NCBI GenBank assembly: GCA_031580995.1
Contig: JAVLCC010000018.1
Location: forward strand, 1 to 18,547
Source: CAJXVY01 sp031580995
GTDB taxonomy: Bacteria; Actinomycetota; Actinomycetes; Actinomycetales; Microbacteriaceae
Reading direction: 5' to 3'
Length of the DNA stretch: 18,547 bases
Below, one piece after another: positions 7,339-14,733 of this stretch (its first letter is position 1; every line of letters starts with the position of its first letter). The position numbers were made by a program, and so were the translations under genes. Under the pieces are notes generated by a model. It searched no databases and was not told the DNA's origin. It saw only the letters and a program-made list of their open reading frames with translations.

Positions 7339-9441
7339 CTAGTCTCCCCTTCCTTTTTGAACGATTTCCTCGCTGACCGCCTTTGGAACCTCAGCATAGG
7401 TTTCAAAGGTCATTGAATAGACCGCCCTACCTGATGTTTTACTTCGCAGGTCACCAACGTAACCGAACATTTCACTCAAGGGAACCAAGGCATCAATCAC
7501 CTTAACGCCACTGGCGTCTTCCATCGAGCGAACTTGTCCACGTCGAGAGTTGATGTCACCGATTACGTCTCCCATGTATTCCTCTGGGGTACGAACCTCG
7601 ACTGCCATCATTGGCTCGAGTAGAACTGGTTGTGCCATTTTCGCGGCCTCTCTAAAGGCCATCGATCCAGCAATCTTGAATGCCATCTCCGATGAGTCAA
7701 CATCGTGATACTGACCATCCAACAGCTTGGCTTTTACGCCTACCATTGGGTAGCCGGCTAGGACACCGTTTGCCATTGAGTCACGAATACCGTGATCAAC
7801 ACTTGGGATGTATTCACGTGGAACACGTCCTCCGGTGATCTTGTCTTCAAACTCATAAATCTTGTCACCCTCAACCTCCATAGGTTCCAGGGCAATCTGA
7901 ATCTTTGCAAACTGTCCTGATCCACCGGTCTGCTTTTTGTGGGTGTAGTCGTGCTTTTCAACAATTTTCTTGATGGTCTCACGGTAGGCAACCTGTGGCT
8001 TACCAACATTTGCCTCAACTTTGAATTCACGCTTCATGCGATCAACCAAGATATCCAAGTGCAACTCACCCATACCGCTAATCACGGTTTGGCTGGTCTC
8101 TTCATCCTGCTCAACGCGGAATGTTGGGTCTTCCTCGGCTAGTTTCTGAATAGCTGTTGCTAGCTTCTCCTGGTCACTCTTGGTCTTAGGCTCAATTGCC
8201 ACCGAGATCACAGGCTCTGGGAAGGTCATGCTCTCTAGAACAATTGGGTGTTCAGGGTTACAAAGTGTGTCACCTGTAGTGGTGTCTTTCAAACCAATAA
8301 CAGCATAGATATGTCCTGCACGGATTTGATCTACTGGTTGCTCTTTATTGGAGTGCATCTGGAAAAGCTTTCCAATACGCTCCTTTTTGCCCTTAGTTGA
8401 GTTCACAATCGCAGCACCTGAATCTAGGTTTCCGCTGTAAACACGAACATAGGTCAAACGACCAAAGAATGGGTGGGAGACAACCTTGAACGCCAGTGCG
8501 CTGAAAGGCTCCTCTGGGCTTGGGCTACGAGTAAGAACCTTGTCTTCGTCCTTTGGATCCATTCCCTCAACCGGTGGAACATCCAATGGGTTTGGCAAGT
8601 AGTCCAAAACTGCATCCAACATTGGCTGAACACCCTTGTTTTTGAATGCAGAACCACAAAGAATCGGATATGCCTCACTGTTGATGGTGAGCTTACGAAT
8701 TCCAGCTTTAATCTCCTCAGTTGTGAATTCTTCACCTGCGAAGTATTTCTCCATTAGCTCATCGCTTGATTCGGCAACTGCCTCAATCAACTTCGCGCGG
8801 TATTCATCGGCCTTTCCTTGCAAATCTGCTGGGATATCTTCGATGTCATAGCTTGCACCGAGGTCAACTTCACCCCTCCAGGTCAAAGCCTTCATCTCCA
8901 CAAGGTCAATAACACCCTCGAAGTCATTCTCAGCACCAATTGGTAGCTGAATAACCAAAGGAGTTGCCTTCAGGCGATCAACAATGGTTTTTACGGTGTA
9001 ATAGAAATCTGCACCAAGCTTGTCCATTTTGTTGACAAAGCAAACTCTTGGGACGTTGTACTTATCTGCCTGACGCCAAACTGTCTCACTCTGTGGCTCA
9101 ACACCCTCTTTACCGTCAAAAACAGCAACTGCACCATCCAAAACTCTTAGTGAACGCTCCACCTCCACGGTGAAGTCCACGTGACCCGGGGTGTCAATGA
9201 TGTTGATCTGGGTGTCTTTCCAGAAACATGTGGTAGCAGCACTGGTAATGGTAATACCGCGCTCTTGCTCCTGCTCCATCCAGTCCATAGTTGAGGCACC
9301 ATCGTGGGTCTCACCAATTTTGTGGTTGATTCCCGTGTAGTAAAGAATGCGCTCAGTGGTCGTGGTCTTTCCAGCATCGATGTGGGCCATGATGCCAATG
9401 TTGCGGACCTTTTTCAGGTCGATGAGCACCTCTTGTGCCAC
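7339..9441 (-). CDS. fusA: Translation elongation factor G
   Basis: GTPase that drives translocation of tRNA and mRNA on the ribosome and works with RRF in recycling. Motifs: AHIDAGKT at 19-26, RGITI at 61-65, DTPGHVDF at 83-90 and NKMD at 137-140. Domains II-V are complete, including the domain III/IV stretch QTGGSGQFAKIQIALEP and the C-terminal SEMFGYVGDLRSKTSGRA that contacts the GTPase-associated centre. The 700-residue length is typical. The start is GTG at 9441 with GGAGGAC (9445-9451) upstream. It is the third gene of the str operon, 60 bases after rpsG. A terminator-like hairpin lies in that gap. Confidence 0.98.
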   Translation of the reverse strand: MAQEVLIDLKKVRNIGIMAHIDAGKTTTTERILYYTGINHKIGETHDGASTMDWMEQEQERGITITSAATTCFWKDTQINIIDTPGHVDFTVEVERSLRVLDGAVAVFDGKEGVEPQSETVWRQADKYNVPRVCFVNKMDKLGADFYYTVKTIVDRLKATPLVIQLPIGAENDFEGVIDLVEMKALTWRGEVDLGASYDIEDIPADLQGKADEYRAKLIEAVAESSDELMEKYFAGEEFTTEEIKAGIRKLTINSEAYPILCGSAFKNKGVQPMLDAVLDYLPNPLDVPPVEGMDPKDEDKVLTRSPSPEEPFSALAFKVVSHPFFGRLTYVRVYSGNLDSGAAIVNSTKGKKERIGKLFQMHSNKEQPVDQIRAGHIYAVIGLKDTTTGDTLCNPEHPIVLESMTFPEPVISVAIEPKTKSDQEKLATAIQKLAEEDPTFRVEQDEETSQTVISGMGELHLDILVDRMKREFKVEANVGKPQVAYRETIKKIVEKHDYTHKKQTGGSGQFAKIQIALEPMEVEGDKIYEFEDKITGGRVPREYIPSVDHGIRDSMANGVLAGYPMVGVKAKLLDGQYHDVDSSEMAFKIAGSMAFREAAKMAQPVLLEPMMAVEVRTPEEYMGDVIGDINSRRGQVRSMEDASGVKVIDALVPLSEMFGYVGDLRSKTSGRAVYSMTFETYAEVPKAVSEEIVQKGRGD

Positions 9442-9465
9442 TATGTCCTCCGGTTGTCTAGGAAA

Positions 9466-9493
9466 TGAAAAACACTCCGAAAATCACGGAGTG
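9466..9493 (-). terminator. Terminator-like hairpin (attenuator) inside the str operon
   Basis: On the minus strand, CACTCCG (9493-9487), loop TGATTTT, then CGGAGTG (9479-9473) is followed directly by TTTTTCA. This is the form of an intrinsic terminator with a 7-bp stem. It begins about 8 bases after the rpsG stop, and its T tract ends some 15 bases before the fusA ribosome binding site. Because fusA and tuf lie beyond it and no clear promoter fits in between, partial termination that sets rpsL-rpsG against fusA-tuf levels is the simplest reading. Confidence 0.65.
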
Positions 9494-9501
9494 GGTTGCT
9501 G

Positions 9502-9972
9502 TTACCAGCGGTAGTGAGCAAATGCCTTATTGGCCTCTGCCATTTTGTGGGTGTCCTCACGACGCTTGACGGCTGCGCCAAGTCCGTTTGAGGCATCCAA
9601 AATCTCGTTCATCAATCGCTGAGTCATTGTCTTCTCGCGACGATCTTGAGAATATTTCACCAACCAGCGCATCGCCAAGGTGTTAGCTCTGTGGCTTTTC
9701 ACCTCAACTGGAACCTGGTAAGTAGATCCACCAACACGGCGAGATTTAACCTCAACGGTTGGACGGACGTTATCTAAAGCTTTTTTTAGCAGAGTTACTG
9801 GCTCTTCACCTGTTTTGGCGTGAGTTCCTTCCAAAGCTGCATAAACAATGCTCTCTGCAAGAGATTTCTTTCCATCCTGCAAAACCTTGTTGATTAGCTG
9901 AGACACAACAGGGGAACCATAAACAGGATCCTGAACGACTGGTCTTTTGGCTACTGGGCCTTTACGTGGCAT
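9502..9972 (-). CDS. rpsG: 30S ribosomal protein S7
   Basis: Primary 16S rRNA-binding protein that nucleates assembly of the 30S head and sits near the E site. The 156 residues match the usual Gram-positive length. Family features include MPRKGPV at the start, the SRRVGGSTYQVPVEV beta-hairpin, and RWLVKYSQDRREKTM with its basic RNA-binding face, ending in HKMAEANKAFAHYRW. The ATG is preceded by AAGAAGGG (9984-9991), which lies within the last codons of rpsL, only 7 bases upstream, implying translational coupling. In E. coli S7 represses its own operon in this region; whether that holds here cannot be seen. Confidence 0.98.
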   Translation of the reverse strand: MPRKGPVAKRPVVQDPVYGSPVVSQLINKVLQDGKKSLAESIVYAALEGTHAKTGEEPVTLLKKALDNVRPTVEVKSRRVGGSTYQVPVEVKSHRANTLAMRWLVKYSQDRREKTMTQRLMNEILDASNGLGAAVKRREDTHKMAEANKAFAHYRW

Positions 9973-9979
9973 TTATCTA

Positions 9980-10348
9980 CTAACCCTTCTTAGCGCCATA
10001 GCGGGAACGGGCCTGGGCGCGACCTTTAACTGCCTGAGTGTCCAATGCACCGCGAACGATCTTGTATCGCACACCGGGAAGGTCTTTAACACGTCCTCCA
10101 CGAACCAGCACCATGCTGTGCTCCTGCAGGTTGTGACCCTCACCTGGGATGTAGGCGGTTACTTCGGTACCATTTGATAGCTTCACACGAGCAACCTTAC
10201 GCAAAGCACTGTTTGGCTTTTTAGGTGTGGTTGTGTAAACACGTGTGCAAACTCCACGCTGCTGTGGGCTACCTTTCAGCGCAGGGGTCTTTTTTAGGCC
10301 AGGCTTAGTCTGGCGACCCTTTCGCACCAACTGCTGAATTGTTGGCAA
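9980..10348 (-). CDS. rpsL: 30S ribosomal protein S12
   Basis: Decoding-centre protein of the small subunit and first gene of the str operon. The 122-residue protein has the diagnostic TTTPKKPNSALRKV (Lys43-Lys44) and GRVKDLPGVRY (Lys88, Asp89). These are the wild-type residues at the classic streptomycin-resistance positions, so no target-based resistance is expected. Asp89 matches the aspartate methylthiolated in E. coli. The start is TTG at 10348, with AAGGAG six bases upstream; the preceding in-frame codon is TGA, so no earlier start is possible. rpsG follows 7 bases downstream. Confidence 0.98.
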   Translation of the reverse strand: MPTIQQLVRKGRQTKPGLKKTPALKGSPQQRGVCTRVYTTTPKKPNSALRKVARVKLSNGTEVTAYIPGEGHNLQEHSMVLVRGGRVKDLPGVRYKIVRGALDTQAVKGRAQARSRYGAKKG

Positions 10349-10370
10349 TCAACACTCCTTGTTCCCGACA

Positions 10371-10433
10371 CAGCCAACTGGCTGAGTCAAATGAATTTTT
10401 CTTCTGAGCAAAACTGCTCTTTGCTTGCGCAAA
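10371..10433 (-). promoter_or_regulatory. str operon leader with three tandem hairpins
   Basis: The predicted leader of about 87 bases carries three short stem-loops on the transcribed (minus) strand: TTTGC-GCAA-GCAAA (10433-10420, a GNRA-type loop), immediately followed by GAGCA-GTTT-TGCTC (10419-10406), then CAGCC-AGTT-GGCTG (10384-10371), which ends about 10 bases before the rpsL ribosome binding site. Each stem is 5 bp. The arrangement suggests a structured regulatory or stabilising leader; no known ribosomal-protein binding motif is recognised. Confidence 0.45.
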
Positions 10434-10441
10434 CCTACAAA

Positions 10442-10471
10442 AGCATACCTGCTGGCTTGCGCCTCGGTCAA
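10442..10471 (-). promoter_or_regulatory. Main promoter of the str operon
   Basis: On the minus strand, TTGACC (10471-10466) and TATGCT (10447-10442) are separated by 18 bases, close to a vegetative-sigma consensus. Transcription would start near 10435, giving a leader of about 87 bases before the rpsL TTG. The promoter lies between the rpoC 3' hairpin and rpsL, so the str operon is expressed independently of rpoBC. An 8-base direct repeat (GCGCAAGC on the minus strand) occurs once in the spacer (10455-10462) and once at the start site (10423-10430). Confidence 0.75.
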
Positions 10472-10484
10472 GCGGATTTTTCTC

Positions 10485-10515
10485 CCCCGAGACTGGTTTG
10501 ACCCCAATCTCGGGG
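10485..10515 (-). terminator. Candidate terminator of rpoBC (no U tract)
   Basis: Beginning seven bases beyond the rpoC stop codon on the minus strand, CCCCGAGA (10485-10492) pairs with TCTCGGGG (10508-10515). The stem is extended by TGG/CCA after one mismatch and closes on a 7-base loop. The stem is strong, but on the transcribed strand it is followed by GGAGAAAAATCC, not a run of T, so it is not a canonical intrinsic terminator. Such hairpins without a U trail have been proposed as terminators in Actinobacteria; it may also only protect the 3' end. Confidence 0.5.
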
Positions 10516-10521
10516 TGAGAA

Positions 10522-13500
10522 CTAATCCTCTAGAGGTTCAATTGAGCTAAAGCTCAGATCTGAACTGTCGACCTCAACGGTTCCAAACTCATCATTGACC
10601 TCATTTTCGGTCCAGATTCTGTTTGGATACCTCTCGGCCTTGGCCTCCTCGGTGCCATCCACCTCGAAGTTGCGGTAGCGCTGCAGACCAGTTCCAGCTG
10701 GAATCAACTTACCGATAATCACGTTTTCTTTCAGTCCCTCAAGTGGGTCGATGCGCCTATCCAGTGCCGCCTGGGTTAGCACCCTGGTGGTCTCCTGGAA
10801 TGATGCAGCCGATAGCCATGACTGAGCTGCCAAGCTGGCTCTGGTCATACCCATAACCTCTTGACGAGCACTGGCGGGCTTCCGACCATCGCCAACCGCT
10901 GCGCGGTTGGTTCTGGCGAAGTGGCTACGGTCAACAACCTCACCTGGTAGCAACTCGGTCTCGCCGGATTCAATCACGGTCACCTTCGATAGCATCTGGC
11001 GGACAATAACCTCCAGGTGCTTATCGTGCAGTGGAACACCTTGGGATCCATAAATAGCCTGAACACCACGGATGATCTCGGCTGCAGCCTCACGGCTTCC
11101 CTTGATCATCAATACCTCGTGAGGAATTGGGGTTCCATCCACCAGGTAATCTCCGGCCTCAACAACATCACCCTTTTCAACCAACAGGTCCTCAGGGTTT
11201 GAAACCGAGGTGATTGGAAGGTATGGGCTTAGCTTTTTGAAGGTCTTTGAAGTGGTGCGACTGAAGCTGTACTGAGCTGCCATGGCATCTGCCTCGCGCT
11301 CAGCGGCTTCTCCGTTTGGACGAACATAGACATCAAACTTCTTCGAAGAAGTTCCGCTTGGAACCTCAACGATGTCAACTGTTCCACCCCAGAAGGCCAT
11401 AACAGCAACCTTTCCTGCCTGACGCCAACCAACACGGGCCTCCAGCAGGTCGGTAACACCGTTCAACCCTTGCGTGATGTCATAGGAGATAAGCCTCTCC
11501 ACACGTACCTTTTGTCCACCAATGGATTTCAAAATGGTCTGCTTCTTGGCCTCATTGGCAGCACCACCGGTGTGGAAGGTACGCATTGTCAACTGTGTAC
11601 CTGGCTCACCAATACTCTGTGCAGCGATAATTCCAATCGCTTCACCAACCTCGACAACATCGTTGGTTGCTAAAGAGTTTCCATAGCACTTTGCACAAAT
11701 TCCGCGCTCAGCCTCACAAGTCAAAACACTTCGAACCATGACGGTTTCATGTCCTGCTTCTTTTAGCTCCGCGACCTTTGACTGGGTGATCACCTCGCCG
11801 GCTGCCACGATGACCTTTTTGCCATCTTTGACATCAACTGCAGATGACCTGGTCAAGATACTTAGCTCAATCTGGTCATCATCCAATAGGTCTTTATCTA
11901 GTCCCTTAGTTGTTCCGCAGTCTTCCTCACGGATAATCACATCCTGTGCAACATCAACCAAACGACGGGTCAGATAACCTGCAGCAGCAGTTTTCATGGC
12001 TGTGTCAGCGTTACCCTTTCTAGCTCCAGTTGCGTTGATGAAATACTCGTGCGGGGTTAGACCCAGTAGGTAATTACCCTTCACAGGCATTGGTGCGAAG
12101 TCACCAGATGAGGTTGCAACTGGTCCACGCATACCCATAATGGAACGGATTTGTAGCCAGTTACCACGTGCACCGGAAACCACCATTTTGTAAATAGCGT
12201 TATCGGTTGGAATCGAATCTTTCAACAATGCTTCGATTTCACTGGTTCGCTTAAACCACAACTCACCTAATTCGTCACGACGCTCCAGGTCTGATTTCAA
12301 ACCGGTGTCATAAGCTTCCTGAATCTTGGTGTGCTTTTTCTCAGCATCCAGCACCATCTTCGCGCGCTCTTTGTCGAAGATTCCCTTTGGATCAAAGTTT
12401 GCATCACTGATCGACATGGAAACACCGCTACGGGTGGCCCAATAGAATCCAGCATCCTTCATGCGGTCCAGGGTGTTGGCAACTTCGGTGCGGCTGAAGT
12501 TATCCACCAGCTCAGAAACGATCTTTCCTAGCTGCTTTTTGCCAACCTGGTAATCAACGTGGTGGAAACCAGCAGGCAAAAGGCTATTGAAAATAGCGCG
12601 ACCGTATGTGGTCTCATTCAAAGCTGTTCCATTGGCTGTCTTTTCACGAAGCTTGATAGTTGAACCAACTTCAATTTCGTGTAAGTCAAATGCCATCTCA
12701 GCCTCAGCCAAAGAACCAAATACGCGTCCCTCACCCTTGGCACCATCAAACTGACTGGTTAGGTGGAAGATACCAATGATCATGTCCTGGGTTGGGGTGG
12801 CAACTGGGCGTCCATCGGATGGCTTCAGAATGTTGTTGCTGGCTAGCATCAAGATTCTGGCTTCAGCCTGAGCCTCAGCGGTCAATGGCAGGTGAACTGC
12901 CATCTGATCCCCATCGAAGTCAGCGTTGAATGCCGCACATACCAATGGGTGCAACTGAATTGCTTTACCCTCAACCAGCACTGGCTCAAAAGCTTGGATA
13001 CCCAAGCGGTGCAGAGTCGGTGCGCGGTTTAGCAATACTGGGCGTTCTTTAATAACATCTTCCAAAACTCCCCAAACCTGCGGGCGTGATCTTTCAACCA
13101 TGCGCTTGGCGGATTTGATGTTCTGGGCGATACCCATATCAACAAGCCTTTTCATAACGAATGGCTTGAATAGCTCTAGCGCCATCAACTTGGGCAGACC
13201 TGTTTGGTGCAACTGAAGCTGCGGACCAACAACGATTACCGAACGACCTGAGTAGTCAACACGCTTACCCAAAAGGTTCTGACGGAATCGTCCCTGCTTA
13301 CCCTTCAGAAGATCACTCAAAGATTTCAGTGCACGGTTACCGGTTCCGGTAACTGCTCGTCCACGACGACCGTTATCAAACAATGCATCAACTGCTTCCT
13401 GCAGCATGCGCATCTCGTTATTCAAAATGGTCTTTGGAACGGCACCGAGATCAACAAATCGCTTTAGACGGTTGTTGCGGTTAATAACCCTGCGGTAAAG

Positions 13501-14715
13501 ATCATTTAGATCACTTGTTGCGAAGCGACCACCATCTAGCTGCACCATTGGACGAATCTCTGGTGGCAACACTGGTAACACATCCAAAACCATGCTGGTT
13601 GGAGGGGTGCCGGATTTCAGGAAGCTGTTGACAACCTTCAAGCGCTTGATGGCCTGAGTCTGCTTTGATCCCTTGGTGGTGGCGATTGTCTCGCGAAGCT
13701 CTGCTGCAGCTGATTCCAAATCAAACTCAGATAGAACCCTCTGGATTGCCTCGGCACCAATAGCAGTGTCGAAGTAATCACCGAAGTGGTAATCGAAGTG
13801 ATCGAAGATCACATCGTTTTGAATCAGATCCGCAGGCTTGGTGGTTAGATACAACCTCCAGGCCATCTGCTCTTTTTGCAAGTTAGCTGGGCGCTCGATG
13901 CGGGCATATTCACGAACAACCTTGTCGGTCTTCTTTTTGAATTCCATCATGAGCTTTTTGATCTCTTTTTCCTCCTGAGGGGTGCGAACTACAGGAGATT
14001 CATCCTCGCCATCCTCAGTTTCGTTGAGCTCTTTGCCACTAAAGAAACCGTCTACGTCTTTTTCCTCGGCTGCAATCAACTGCTCCAGAGATTTCACCCA
14101 CTGCTTTTCAACCCAGCGAGGCTGCTCCCAGACCTTATTTGAGATCTGCAATCCCAGACCGTGACCAACCAGCGCATCGTGTTCATCCTGAGCTAGCGCA
14201 AGCATTTCCTGCTCGCGCTGATCCAAAAGCGTCCTAACACGTGAAACATAGTCCTCGCGAATCATGCCCTCGTCATAGGTGCGCTCTTCAGCGTGAATGC
14301 CCATTACTCTGTAACCTGCGAAGTAAATGATCTTCTCTAGGTCTTTAGGAGCCATGTTCAATAGGTATCCCAAACGAGAGGGAACACCCTTGAAATACCA
14401 AATGTGAGTAACCGGAGCTGCAAGCTCGATGTGACCCATGCGCTCACGACGAACACTTGACTTGGTTACCTCTACACCACAGCGCTCACAAACGATTCCC
14501 TTAAAACGAACTCGCTTGTATTTTCCACATGAACATTCCCAGTCCTTGGTTGGACCGAAGATCTTCTCGCAGAACAAGCCGTCTTTCTCGGGCTTTAGAG
14601 TTCTGTAGTTGATGGTTTCTGGTTTTTTAACCTCACCTGAAGACCAAGAACGGATATCGGCAGCATCGGCTAAACCGACTCTTAGAGCATCAAAGTTTTC
14701 TACCTGCATTGTCAT
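10522..14715 (-). CDS. rpoC: RNA polymerase subunit beta-prime (expanded form)
   Basis: Catalytic subunit of RNA polymerase. It has the zinc-binding Cys61/63/76/79 (CSCGKYKR...CERCG), the active-site NADFDGDQ with Asp599, Asp601 and Asp603, the second zinc site near DCGTTKG...CEAERGICAKC, and the trigger loop IGEPGTQLTMRTFHTGG with His1048. The 1397 residues exceed the roughly 1290-1320 usual in Actinobacteria. About 60 extra residues lie in the insert between YFAGY (131) and GAEAIQ (320), including an acidic linker near 219-243. About 22 more lie between GGAA (1050-1053) and DITQGL (1079). The bridge-helix region has Thr896 and Asn902 where H and L are usual, and the F-loop has Pro865. The ATG at 14715 has AAAGGA (14725-14730) upstream. 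It is 18 bases after rpoB, co-transcribed. No frameshift is seen. Confidence 0.98.
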   Translation of the reverse strand: MTMQVENFDALRVGLADAADIRSWSSGEVKKPETINYRTLKPEKDGLFCEKIFGPTKDWECSCGKYKRVRFKGIVCERCGVEVTKSSVRRERMGHIELAAPVTHIWYFKGVPSRLGYLLNMAPKDLEKIIYFAGYRVMGIHAEERTYDEGMIREDYVSRVRTLLDQREQEMLALAQDEHDALVGHGLGLQISNKVWEQPRWVEKQWVKSLEQLIAAEEKDVDGFFSGKELNETEDGEDESPVVRTPQEEKEIKKLMMEFKKKTDKVVREYARIERPANLQKEQMAWRLYLTTKPADLIQNDVIFDHFDYHFGDYFDTAIGAEAIQRVLSEFDLESAAAELRETIATTKGSKQTQAIKRLKVVNSFLKSGTPPTSMVLDVLPVLPPEIRPMVQLDGGRFATSDLNDLYRRVINRNNRLKRFVDLGAVPKTILNNEMRMLQEAVDALFDNGRRGRAVTGTGNRALKSLSDLLKGKQGRFRQNLLGKRVDYSGRSVIVVGPQLQLHQTGLPKLMALELFKPFVMKRLVDMGIAQNIKSAKRMVERSRPQVWGVLEDVIKERPVLLNRAPTLHRLGIQAFEPVLVEGKAIQLHPLVCAAFNADFDGDQMAVHLPLTAEAQAEARILMLASNNILKPSDGRPVATPTQDMIIGIFHLTSQFDGAKGEGRVFGSLAEAEMAFDLHEIEVGSTIKLREKTANGTALNETTYGRAIFNSLLPAGFHHVDYQVGKKQLGKIVSELVDNFSRTEVANTLDRMKDAGFYWATRSGVSMSISDANFDPKGIFDKERAKMVLDAEKKHTKIQEAYDTGLKSDLERRDELGELWFKRTSEIEALLKDSIPTDNAIYKMVVSGARGNWLQIRSIMGMRGPVATSSGDFAPMPVKGNYLLGLTPHEYFINATGARKGNADTAMKTAAAGYLTRRLVDVAQDVIIREEDCGTTKGLDKDLLDDDQIELSILTRSSAVDVKDGKKVIVAAGEVITQSKVAELKEAGHETVMVRSVLTCEAERGICAKCYGNSLATNDVVEVGEAIGIIAAQSIGEPGTQLTMRTFHTGGAANEAKKQTILKSIGGQKVRVERLISYDITQGLNGVTDLLEARVGWRQAGKVAVMAFWGGTVDIVEVPSGTSSKKFDVYVRPNGEAAEREADAMAAQYSFSRTTSKTFKKLSPYLPITSVSNPEDLLVEKGDVVEAGDYLVDGTPIPHEVLMIKGSREAAAEIIRGVQAIYGSQGVPLHDKHLEVIVRQMLSKVTVIESGETELLPGEVVDRSHFARTNRAAVGDGRKPASARQEVMGMTRASLAAQSWLSAASFQETTRVLTQAALDRRIDPLEGLKENVIIGKLIPAGTGLQRYRNFEVDGTEEAKAERYPNRIWTENEVNDEFGTVEVDSSDLSFSSIEPLED

Positions 14716-14733
14716 TTATCTGTGTCCTTTGTC

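Noticed and set aside
7321..7341. Weak hairpin built on two CTAG copies between fusA and tuf
   Set aside because: After the four outer pairs, two mismatches leave only two inner pairs, and there is no T run, so it is not a credible terminator.
9994..10225. Possible streptomycin-resistance change in S12
   Set aside because: Both key lysine regions (TTTPKKPNS and GRVKDLPG) are wild type.
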